Part shown: positions 8,108-14,893 of the stretch, one piece after another
How positions within the stretch are numbered: position 1 is the stretch's first letter
How the letters are laid out: each line of letters starts with the position of its first letter
Assembly: GCA_022837505.1 (NCBI GenBank)
Contig: JALHFZ010000038.1
Coordinates: forward strand, 3,243 to 23,435
DNA: 20,193 nucleotides
Direction: 5' to 3'
Source: Synergistaceae bacterium
GTDB lineage: Bacteria > Synergistota > Synergistia > Synergistales > Aminobacteriaceae
Notes under the pieces: generated by a model
The model's input: only the letters and a program-made list of their open reading frames with translations
Database searches by the model: none
Told to the model about the DNA's origin: nothing
Program-made: the position numbers and the translations under genes

Positions 8108-9216
8108 GACGCCCTCGCAGGAGAAAGAAGATCGAGGACGGAGCGGGCCCAGAAGGGAAAAGCCCCGGGAGGTCCCATGGCCTCTCTTGCCTCGGAGATC
8201 TTTTCATCCGCAGCGGCCCGGGCATGGTCATCCTCGAGATAGCCTGTAAGGGCGCGGAAGGCCTGCTCTCCCGTAGCGTCCTTCTGCAGCAGTTCGGGGT
8301 AAATCTCCTCATTCACCAGCAGATTGGGGAGGGAGATGAAGGGGGTGGAGACGAACAAATGCCAGACAAGGAAGGAGAGGAGATCCATTTTATAGAGGAC
8401 GGCCATGAATCGGCCGGCCATCATGGCCTCCACGGCGGCCGTTCCGCTCGCTCCGGCCACGGCTGCGCTGTCTGCCATGAGTACCCTTCCCCCCCTTTCG
8501 TCATATTCTCTTCCCCGGAGGGACTCCCTCAGATGATCCCCGAGGTCGGCGGGGAGCCCCGGCGCGATGGAAAAGACCGGGCGGTACCCCCTCTTCTCAA
8601 GGAGATCGGCGCACTCTGTAAGGGGAGGGAGAAGCCGAGAAATCTCCGACCGTCTGCTCCCCGGAAGAAGGGCTATCTGTTTCGGAGAGGGCGGGGTTTT
8701 CCGGGGCAGAGAGAGAAACTCGTCCACCAGGGGGTGCCCTCTCCAGAGGGAGGGTACTCCCCTTTCGGCGAGAAATTCGTGCTCGAAGCGGAAGAGGGGA
8801 AGGCAGAGGTCAACCTCCCGGGCGAGGGGTGCGCATCTCCCCGGCCGCCAGGCCCACACGGTGGGCGGAACGGCGTAGATGATCCTTCCCCGCCACTCTT
8901 TTTTCCGGAGGGCGGAGACGAGGGGGAGGTGAAAGTCCGGGCTGTCGAAGACCACGAGGGCCTCGGGGTTCCTCCGGAGGATGTCCTCCGTCATCTCCTT
9001 CTTGAGCTTGAGAAGGCGGGGAAGGGCCCCCAGGGCTCCGCTGATCCCCATGATGGACAGGGCTCCGGAATCCCACAGGGGAGTGCCTCCCCCCGCCGCA
9101 GTCCGGGGGCCGATCATGCCGGCGATCTCCCCTTCGTATCCCAGGGAACGGAGCGCTGCCAGGAGCCCCGAGGCGTATCCGTCCCCGGAGATCTCGCCGC
9201 AACTGAAGAAGATCAT
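8104..9216 (-). CDS. lpxB: Lipid-A-disaccharide synthase
   Basis: LpxB (GT19) joins UDP-2,3-diacylglucosamine with lipid X to form the beta-1,6 disaccharide of lipid A on the cytoplasmic membrane surface. The protein has 370 residues, close to the usual 380. Motifs in order are SCGEISGDGYA (5-15), VVFDSPDFHLP (88-98), YAVPPTVWAWRPGR (114-127), WRGHPLVDE near 158, IALLPGSRRSEI (181-192), ASGTAAVEAMMAG (256-268) and SLPNLL near 295. All are standard LpxB landmarks, so this is the true LpxB among the three related modules here. It receives lipid X from lpxI just upstream. The start ATG overlaps the lpxI stop (ATGA), with GGAGGGG about 11 bases upstream. It overlaps the LpxB-like gene in the same way. 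Confidence 0.95.
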   Translation of the reverse strand: MIFFSCGEISGDGYASGLLAALRSLGYEGEIAGMIGPRTAAGGGTPLWDSGALSIMGISGALGALPRLLKLKKEMTEDILRRNPEALVVFDSPDFHLPLVSALRKKEWRGRIIYAVPPTVWAWRPGRCAPLAREVDLCLPLFRFEHEFLAERGVPSLWRGHPLVDEFLSLPRKTPPSPKQIALLPGSRRSEISRLLPPLTECADLLEKRGYRPVFSIAPGLPADLGDHLRESLRGREYDERGGRVLMADSAAVAGASGTAAVEAMMAGRFMAVLYKMDLLSFLVWHLFVSTPFISLPNLLVNEEIYPELLQKDATGEQAFRALTGYLEDDHARAAADEKISEAREAMGPPGAFPFWARSVLDLLSPARAS

Positions 9217-10055
9217 AGGGGAAGCAGCCCCTCCACGGAGATGGAGAGGTCGCCCGCGAGGGAGAGAAATCTCTTTTTATCAAGGATGATGGTCCGGTTC
9301 GCTTCAAGGGCGAGGGCGGTCAGCCCGTTGTCCGCCATGGCCGTCAGGGTGTCCGGCCCCACGGCGGGCATGTCGAACCGGTCGTCCTGATCGGGGCGCA
9401 TCATCTTGACCACCGCGCCCCCTGCACCCCCGAGGAGGGGGGCGCACCGGCGGATCATCCTGTCCGTCCCCTCCATGGCCTCCACCGCCACCACGGCCCG
9501 GGCGGAGACGACCACTGCCTGGCCGAAGGAGAGGGGAAGGGTCACCGAGAGAATCCTCCGGCCATAGAGAACATCCTCCCGGTCCCGGTCGGACATGGGG
9601 GGACCGGCGAGGTGACCTTCGGAGGCGAGAGAGTCGGAGAGGAAGGACGCACAGGAGATCACGGGAAAGCCCGCGGCCTCGAAGGCGGTGACGATTCTGC
9701 CGAGGAGGGCATGGTCGTCGTTGCTTCCCGAGGCGAGAATGCGGGCGAAGGCCGCTCCTCCGAGGGGGCCGTAGATGTTTTCCTTCTGAACCAGCCCCGC
9801 GAGGGTGACGGCGGCGATCTCCCTTCGCTTCATATCGGCCAGAAGGGCGCCGAGGTTCAGCTTTCCCTCCGCACCGGGAAGGGAGAGGAGGTCCACCCCT
9901 TCGACGGAGGGGAGCAACTCCCCCTTAGGGAAGGAACCGGGAGTATAGACGACGAGGGGAATTCCCGCCGAGGCCGCTCCCCGGGCCACCGCCTCGGGAA
10001 GAAGACCAGCTCCGGCGATGAGGGCCAGAACTCCTGAAAAGGATGGTCTTTCCAT
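9213..10055 (-). CDS. lpxI: UDP-2,3-diacylglucosamine pyrophosphatase LpxI
   Basis: LpxI hydrolyses UDP-2,3-diacylglucosamine to lipid X and UMP and replaces the unrelated LpxH in many bacteria (former DUF1009). The protein has 280 residues from the ATG at 10055. A longer frame starts at 10133, inside the permease gene, and is rejected because GGGAGGGG sits 8 bases before the inner ATG. Features seen are LALIAGAGLLPEAVA near 10, VTLAGLVQKENIY near 83, ASGSNDDHALLGRIVTAFE near 108, a VVVSARAVVAVEAMEGTDRMI segment near 182 and RFDMPAVGPDT near 226, close to the DUF1009 pattern. The N- and C-terminal halves match the two-domain LpxI layout. It directly precedes lpxB, its downstream partner. No LpxH-type metallophosphatase is present in this window. 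Confidence 0.92.
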   Translation of the reverse strand: MERPSFSGVLALIAGAGLLPEAVARGAASAGIPLVVYTPGSFPKGELLPSVEGVDLLSLPGAEGKLNLGALLADMKRREIAAVTLAGLVQKENIYGPLGGAAFARILASGSNDDHALLGRIVTAFEAAGFPVISCASFLSDSLASEGHLAGPPMSDRDREDVLYGRRILSVTLPLSFGQAVVVSARAVVAVEAMEGTDRMIRRCAPLLGGAGGAVVKMMRPDQDDRFDMPAVGPDTLTAMADNGLTALALEANRTIILDKKRFLSLAGDLSISVEGLLPL

Positions 10056-10069
10056 GGGTTTTCCCCTCC

Positions 10070-11179
10070 CTATCCGTTCGCCCGGCGGGCGAAAAAGCCG
10101 CCCACGAGCAGAAAGGTGATATTGGGAATCCACGCCGAGACTATGGGGATCAGGTACCCCGCCTCTCCCAGGGCGCGGCAGAAGGACATGGTGACATAGT
10201 AGGCGAAGACGATGAGGACGCTGAGGCCGAACCCGATGCCCGGACCCGCCCGGCTTGACCGCACTCCGAGGCTCGCGCCGAGGATGGCGAGGACGACGCT
10301 CGCCCAGGGGAGGGCCAGCCGGAGGTGGAACATTACCTCCAGGGGGGTGAGGTTCGCCCCTTCCTTCCGGAGGAGGGCTATCTGGGCGAGAAGTTCGGCG
10401 GAACTCATCTCGGCGGGCTGGCGGGAGGCCTTCTCCACCTGCCCGGGGGTGAGGGCCAGCATGAGCTTCTGCCGTTCGAACCGGAAGAGGGGGTTCACCT
10501 TCCCTTCGGCTGTAACCTCGAAGACCTGGCCGTTCTCAAGCCACCACTCTCCGTCCTTCCAGAGGCCGTCCTCCGCAAGGGAGATGCGGCTGAGCCGCCC
10601 CTTGTCGAACTCCTGGATGATCACATCCTTCATGATCCCCTCCCGGGCCTTCAGTTCGTTCAGATAGATGACCCGGCTGAGCAGTCCGCCGCTCTCCTCC
10701 CGGAGAAAGACCTTCTCCTTGAGCATGGAGGGTTTTTCCTTCAATATCTCGTATTTCATGAGATTTTCCGCCGCCCGGTTTGAGAAGGGAACGATGGTCT
10801 CGGAGCTTATGAGAGCGGCGAACCCCACGAGAATGGAGGCGAAAAATACGGGGCGGAGGATCCGGTGAAAAGGGATCCCCGCGGCTTTCAGGGCCACCAG
10901 TTCGCTGTTCGTGGAGAGGCGGCTGAAGGTCAGAAGGGAGGAGAGAAGGCTCGCCATGGGGAGGGTCAGGGAGACGACCTCCGGAAGGCGGTAGAGAAAG
11001 AGCCTCATAACCACGGCGAGGGAGATCCCCTTGTCGATCATGAGGTTCGCCGCCTGAAAGAGGAGGTCTCCGGCGACGAAGACCATGGTGAAGGCCGTCA
11101 CGCCGAAGAGAAAGGAGGAGGAAAGCTCCTTCAGGACATACCGGTCGAGAAGGCCGAATTTTTTTGAACGGGTTGTCAT
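10070..11179 (-). CDS. LptF/LptG family LPS export permease
   Basis: LptF and LptG form the membrane part of the LptB2FG ABC transporter that extracts LPS from the inner membrane and pushes it onto the LptC-LptA bridge. The protein has 369 residues from the ATG at 11179. That ATG overlaps the kdsC stop (ATGA) and has GGAGGG 7 bases ahead; the longer frame to 11332 lies inside kdsC. Three hydrophobic segments fall at about 22-42, 52-85 and 108-130, followed by a long soluble stretch (about 135-275) matching the periplasmic jelly-roll domain. About three more segments lie near the C-terminus. LSTNSELVALKAAGIP near 88 is the conserved cytoplasmic coupling region. I cannot decide between LptF and LptG. 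Only one such gene is visible here, with no lptB, lptC or lptA beside it. Confidence 0.88.
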   Translation of the reverse strand: MTTRSKKFGLLDRYVLKELSSSFLFGVTAFTMVFVAGDLLFQAANLMIDKGISLAVVMRLFLYRLPEVVSLTLPMASLLSSLLTFSRLSTNSELVALKAAGIPFHRILRPVFFASILVGFAALISSETIVPFSNRAAENLMKYEILKEKPSMLKEKVFLREESGGLLSRVIYLNELKAREGIMKDVIIQEFDKGRLSRISLAEDGLWKDGEWWLENGQVFEVTAEGKVNPLFRFERQKLMLALTPGQVEKASRQPAEMSSAELLAQIALLRKEGANLTPLEVMFHLRLALPWASVVLAILGASLGVRSSRAGPGIGFGLSVLIVFAYYVTMSFCRALGEAGYLIPIVSAWIPNITFLLVGGFFARRANG

Positions 11180-11655
11180 GGGGCTGCCCTCCGGTTTTCT
11201 GCCAGGATGAACTCCGCCGCGTCCCGCACAGCGCCGTAGCCAGCCCTGGACGGGGTGATCCTGTCCGCCGCGCCCCGTGCCTCCTCCACCCCGTCGGCGG
11301 GGACCAGGGCGAGGCCGGCAGCGCGAAGGCATTCGAGGTCGTTCACGTCGTCCCCCATGTAGGCGGTCTCTTCGAGGGAAATGCCCAGTTCTTCAGTGAG
11401 GGCACGGAGGACCGGGAATTTCTCCCCCACGCCGTTGAAGAGGCGGGTGATCTGCAGCTCTGCGGCCCTCCGCTCCGTGGCGGGGGAGAAACGGCCGCTG
11501 ATCAGGGCGACCTCCACTCCCCCCTTCCGCAGAAGGGCGATCCCCATGCCGTCCCGGACATCGAACCGCTTGTATTCGTTTCCGCTGCCGTCCATGTAGA
11601 CTCCGCCGTCCGTGAGGGTGCCGTCCACGTCCAGCGCCAGCAGTCTAATGGCCAT
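11176..11655 (-). CDS. kdsC: Kdo-8-phosphate phosphatase (HAD family)
   Basis: KdsC removes phosphate from Kdo-8-phosphate to give free Kdo. The protein has 159 residues, a compact HAD phosphatase without a large cap. HAD motifs are LLALDVDGTLTDGGVY (5-20, nucleophile Asp9 and acid Asp11), LISGR (51-55) and YMGDDVNDLECL (99-110); FDVRDGMGI near 31 is typical of KdsC. The start ATG at 11655 lies inside the end of lpxA (11-base overlap). A longer frame to 11859 only reads lpxA in another frame and is rejected. No good Shine-Dalgarno sequence precedes it, so it probably depends on coupling to lpxA. It sits inside the lipid A block, away from kdsA and kdsD, but in the same gene train. Confidence 0.93.
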   Translation of the reverse strand: MAIRLLALDVDGTLTDGGVYMDGSGNEYKRFDVRDGMGIALLRKGGVEVALISGRFSPATERRAAELQITRLFNGVGEKFPVLRALTEELGISLEETAYMGDDVNDLECLRAAGLALVPADGVEEARGAADRITPSRAGYGAVRDAAEFILAENRRAAP

Positions 11656-12469
11656 TTTCGCTGTCTGTCCGGTCTCCCCCTCCGGAGCGGGTCCAGAGGG
11701 CGACTCCCCGGCGGGACCGGGAGCAGAATTCGAGGATGTCCCGGACGGGACCGTCTTCATCCCCCCGGAGGCGGGCCATCTCCTCCACCTCCCGGCGGAA
11801 TGGAAGGGCGCCCCGGAAGAGGGTATCGTAGGCGGCCCGGACCTCCGAGCGCCCGGCACTGTTGTACCCTGCCCGGCGCATCCCCACGGTATTCAGGCCG
11901 TAGATATCGGCGGGATGGCCGTCGGCAAGGAGGAAGGGGGGGATGTCCTTCACTATTTTCGAAAGGCCGCCGATCATGCAGAGCTTCCCCACTCGGACGA
12001 ACTGGTGAACTCCCGCCATCCCCCCGAGGACCGCACCGTCCCCCACGGAGGAGAAGCCTGCGAGGCCGACCTTATTTGCAAGGGTGACATTTTTTCCCAC
12101 GGTGACGTTGTGCCCCACGTGCACCCCTTCCATGAGGAAGGAGCCGTCCCCCACGACCGTGCTGGTCCCCTCTCCCGTGGAGCGGTGGACCGTCACGTTC
12201 TCCCGGATGATGACGCTGCTCCCCACCCTGACCCGGGACTCCTCACCCCTGAAGGCGTGGTCCTGGGGCTCTCCTCCGAGTACGGCGTGCTCATGGAGGG
12301 AACACTCCGGGCCGATCTCGACGAAATCGAGGAGGGTCACGAAGGCGCGGAGGCGGCTTCCCCGGCCGATTTTGACCCGGCCGGAGACGATGCAGTAGGG
12401 ACCGATAAAGACGTCCTCCTCCAGTTCGGCCTCCGGAGAGACGAGAGCCGTGGGGTGAACGAAGGGCAT
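11645..12469 (-). CDS. lpxA: UDP-N-acetylglucosamine O-acyltransferase
   Basis: LpxA transfers a 3-hydroxyacyl chain from acyl carrier protein to the 3-OH of UDP-GlcNAc, the first lipid A step. The protein has 274 residues (E. coli 262), a left-handed beta-helix of hexapeptide repeats (IGPYCIV, VGSSVII, VGKNVTL). VHVGHNVTVG contains His120, which aligns with catalytic His125 of E. coli. GMAGVHQFVRVG near 150 and a DIPPFLLADGHPADIYGLNTVG stretch near 175 are also typical, followed by the helical C-terminus. Gly168 aligns with E. coli Gly173, the residue that sets acyl length. I chose the ATG at 12469, 1 base after the fabZ stop, over a longer frame to 12556 that lies inside fabZ. The preceding fabZ and following kdsC are both tightly packed. 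Confidence 0.95.
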   Translation of the reverse strand: MPFVHPTALVSPEAELEEDVFIGPYCIVSGRVKIGRGSRLRAFVTLLDFVEIGPECSLHEHAVLGGEPQDHAFRGEESRVRVGSSVIIRENVTVHRSTGEGTSTVVGDGSFLMEGVHVGHNVTVGKNVTLANKVGLAGFSSVGDGAVLGGMAGVHQFVRVGKLCMIGGLSKIVKDIPPFLLADGHPADIYGLNTVGMRRAGYNSAGRSEVRAAYDTLFRGALPFRREVEEMARLRGDEDGPVRDILEFCSRSRRGVALWTRSGGGDRTDSENGH

Positions 12470-12470
12470 G

Positions 12471-12932
12471 CTATTCTTCGTCCTTTCTTTCCTTCGGAGA
12501 TTCCGCGAGGGTCTCGGCGGCGACGAAGCTGAACTCCGCCTCGGCGGCCACAACACCGTCCACCCTTCCGACCGTGCGGACCTTCCCCATCTTCCCCCGG
12601 AGGCGGATCATCTCGGCGGTGGTGACGAGCTGGTCTCCCGGCTTGACGGGGCGCCGGAATTTCGCCTTTTGAACTCCCGTGAGGAAGGTGATGAGATTCT
12701 CGCTTCCCGGTTTGGCGGAGAGCATCATGGCCGCCACCTGCCCCATGGCCTCGAGGACGAGGACCCCCGGCATGACCGGTTCTGCGGGAAAGTGCCCCTG
12801 GAAGAAGGGCTCGTTGAAGGTCACGTTCTTTATCCCCACGGCATGGGTTTCGCTGAGCTCGAGCACCCTGTCCACGAGGAGGAAGGGGTACCGGTGGGGC
12901 AATATCTTCATGATTTGCTGAATATCAAACAT
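12471..12932 (-). CDS. fabZ: 3-hydroxyacyl-ACP dehydratase FabZ
   Basis: FabZ dehydrates 3-hydroxyacyl-ACP in fatty acid synthesis and so competes with LpxA and LpxD for the same substrate; that explains its usual place in lipid A operons. The protein has 153 residues with the hot-dog fold pattern: ILPHRYPFLLVDRV (10-23), FFQGHFPAEPVMPGVL (43-58) with catalytic His47, and Glu61 in VLEAMGQVAA. The start is the ATG at 12932 because AAAGGAG lies just ahead; the ATG at 12950 would place that site inside the gene. It overlaps the end of lpxC by 8 bases and ends 1 base before lpxA. Confidence 0.95.
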   Translation of the reverse strand: MFDIQQIMKILPHRYPFLLVDRVLELSETHAVGIKNVTFNEPFFQGHFPAEPVMPGVLVLEAMGQVAAMMLSAKPGSENLITFLTGVQKAKFRRPVKPGDQLVTTAEMIRLRGKMGKVRTVGRVDGVVAAEAEFSFVAAETLAESPKERKDEE

Positions 12933-13794
12933 GGCGGGTCTCCTTTGCATAGGGAAGATTGTCTTTGCTTATAAGGGATTTCAGCCGGTCAACCAGCCGG
13001 CAGTGCAGGCCGTGTCCCGACCGGATCGCCACGATCCGCGCCCTGAGGGGGCGGCCGAGCAGATAAAGATCCCCCAGGAGGTCGAGGATTTTATGGCGGA
13101 CGAACTCGTCGGGGAAACGCAGCCCTCCGGAGGCCTGAACGCTCTCGCTGTCCACAAGGAGGGCGTTTTCGAGGCTTCCCCCCCGAGCGAGCCCCCGCTC
13201 CCTGAGAAAGTCAAGCTCGGACTTCAGGGCGAAGGTCCTGGCCGGAGCGATATCCCGGAGGAAGTCGTCCCTGCCGGGGGAGAACTCCGCCATCTCCGTG
13301 CCGATGGGCTTCTCCGGGTACTGCAGAAGGCAGGTGATCCGAAGATCCCGGGAGGGGAAGGCGGCGAGGAGGGAACGGCGCTCCTCATCCTCCACCTCCA
13401 ACGGATAGGCCAGGGCGAAGGGGGCGGGCTGCTCTCCGTCCTCAAGGGGTTCGGAGGCCTTCAGAAGTTCTTCTGCGAAGGCCAGGCTGCATCCGTCAAG
13501 GGCAGGAATTTCAGTACCGCTCATGCCTATGCGGACTGAATGGATGCCCAGCCCCGAGAGGGCGGCGAAAAGATGTTCCGCGGTCTTGATCCGGCCTCCG
13601 CCGGGCAGAAGAAGATCCGTTCCCCGGCCAAGGGCGGAGGTAGTGCAGGAATAGAGGGGAAGGTATCTCCCCTCCCATTCGATGACCGGCCCTCCCCCTT
13701 CTCCGGGAGAAAGGGTGACACTCCCCTCCTCCCCCGTGTGAAGCCCCCTCCCTGAGAAGGTCACGGGGCGGAGGAGGCGTCGGAAGGGAGTCAT
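12925..13794 (-). CDS. lpxC: UDP-3-O-acyl-N-acetylglucosamine deacetylase
   Basis: LpxC is the zinc amidase that removes acetate from UDP-3-O-acyl-GlcNAc, the committed step of lipid A synthesis in the cytoplasm. The protein has 289 residues (E. coli 305). It shows VTFSGRGLHTG (11-21), IKTAEHLFAALSGLGI (69-84), TEIPALDGCS near 94, LARGGSLENA near 202, a LRFPDEFVRHKILDLLGDLYLLG stretch near 225 and SGHGLH at 259-264. Zinc ligands His74, His234 and Asp238, the base Glu73 and His261 are all present. The ATG overlaps the lpxD stop by 4 bases and the gene overlaps fabZ by 8. lpxC and fabZ are fused in some phyla; here they remain separate, with a clear internal ribosome site for fabZ. Confidence 0.96.
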   Translation of the reverse strand: MTPFRRLLRPVTFSGRGLHTGEEGSVTLSPGEGGGPVIEWEGRYLPLYSCTTSALGRGTDLLLPGGGRIKTAEHLFAALSGLGIHSVRIGMSGTEIPALDGCSLAFAEELLKASEPLEDGEQPAPFALAYPLEVEDEERRSLLAAFPSRDLRITCLLQYPEKPIGTEMAEFSPGRDDFLRDIAPARTFALKSELDFLRERGLARGGSLENALLVDSESVQASGGLRFPDEFVRHKILDLLGDLYLLGRPLRARIVAIRSGHGLHCRLVDRLKSLISKDNLPYAKETRHV

Positions 13795-14867
13795 TCCTCC
13801 GTCCCTTCCCCGGATAAAGATTTCTTCCCGGGGGAGGCATCCTTCCCTGGGAGAATTCTCCTTTCGAGGCGTTTCACCCGGCCGAGGAGATCGGGAAGGC
13901 GGCGCAGTGCCGCCTGAATCCGGAAATTCTCTCCGTGATCCCGTGCGGGAAAGCCCGAGACCACTCCTTTGGGGGGGACATCCTTCGTGGCTCCTCCGTA
14001 GGCCGCCACGGTGGCACCCCGGCCGATGCGCACGTGGTCCGCCGCGCCGCTCCTGGCTGCCATGGTGACATTGTCCTCCAGAACCGCGCTTCCGGCAATC
14101 CCCGTCATGGCGACCAGGATGCAGCCCCGTCCGATCTTCGCGTTGTGGGCGATATGGACATGGTCATCCACCTTCGTAAAGGAGCCGATCTCCGTATCAT
14201 CAAGAGTCCCCCTGTCGATAGTAGTGCATGCTCCGATCTCCACTCCGTCGCCCAGGAGGACGCCTCCGAGCTGGGGGATTTTTCTGGGGGGAGCCCCCTC
14301 CTCTCCGGGGAGGATGCCGAAGCCGTCGCATCCGAGGACCGCTCCGGCGTGGATAAGGCAGTTTCGCCCCGTCCGCACCGATTCGAGGAGGACCGCTCCC
14401 GGTTCGATCACCGAATGGGCCCCCACGAAGCACCCCTTGCCGAGAAAAACCCTCCCCCGGAGCTGAACCCCTTCCTCAACGACCGCCCCCTCCTCCACGA
14501 CGGAAAGAGGACCGATCCACGCAAGGGGCGAGACGGAGGCGCCGGGGTCGACGACGGCGCTGGGGTGAATTCCCGACCTCCTCTCCCTTTCCTCAAAGAG
14601 GGAGAGGAGGAGGGGGAAAGCCCTCCTCGGGTCCTCCACCGCTACGCCGAATCGTCCGGGAGAAGCGGCGAAGAAGCCGGGAGCGGCGAAAAAGAAGACT
14701 CCTCCGGGGAGATCCGGAGCCTCCCCGTCTTTCCACAGGGCACATATCTCCCCCGGGCGGACCCTTCCTGGGGAGGCAACCCCGGCAACGGGGTTTTCTC
14801 CTCCTCCGACGGCCTTTCCCCCGGTGGCAGTGGCTATATCATTCAACGTACGCTGTTTTTTTTCCAC
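13791..14867 (-). CDS. lpxD: UDP-3-O-(3-hydroxyacyl)glucosamine N-acyltransferase
   Basis: LpxD adds the second, N-linked 3-hydroxyacyl chain to the LpxC product. The protein has 358 residues (E. coli 341). It has the N-terminal uridine-binding domain (1-100), a hexapeptide left-handed beta-helix (about 100-310) and a helical C-terminus with a polar tail. Visible motifs are IHPSAVVDPGA near 100, LGCDGFGI near 178, IGACTTIDRGTLDDT near 211, VDDHVHIAHN (233-242) and GIAGSAVLEDNV near 256. His241 aligns with catalytic His239 of E. coli. The start is GTG with GGAGG 7 bases upstream. It lies 26 bases after the unknown exported protein and overlaps lpxC by 4 bases. Confidence 0.95.
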   Translation of the reverse strand: MEKKQRTLNDIATATGGKAVGGGENPVAGVASPGRVRPGEICALWKDGEAPDLPGGVFFFAAPGFFAASPGRFGVAVEDPRRAFPLLLSLFEERERRSGIHPSAVVDPGASVSPLAWIGPLSVVEEGAVVEEGVQLRGRVFLGKGCFVGAHSVIEPGAVLLESVRTGRNCLIHAGAVLGCDGFGILPGEEGAPPRKIPQLGGVLLGDGVEIGACTTIDRGTLDDTEIGSFTKVDDHVHIAHNAKIGRGCILVAMTGIAGSAVLEDNVTMAARSGAADHVRIGRGATVAAYGGATKDVPPKGVVSGFPARDHGENFRIQAALRRLPDLLGRVKRLERRILPGKDASPGKKSLSGEGTEE

Positions 14868-14893
14868 GATGCTTCCTCCGTCGGCCGAAAAAC

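Noticed and set aside
8224..9390. Plus-strand open frame of 388 codons
   Set aside because: It is opposite lpxB and lpxI and has the same shadow composition with no domain.
10009..10050. Possible promoter or regulatory site at the lpxI start
   Set aside because: Only a normal ribosome site was found there; no spaced -35/-10 pair could be supported.
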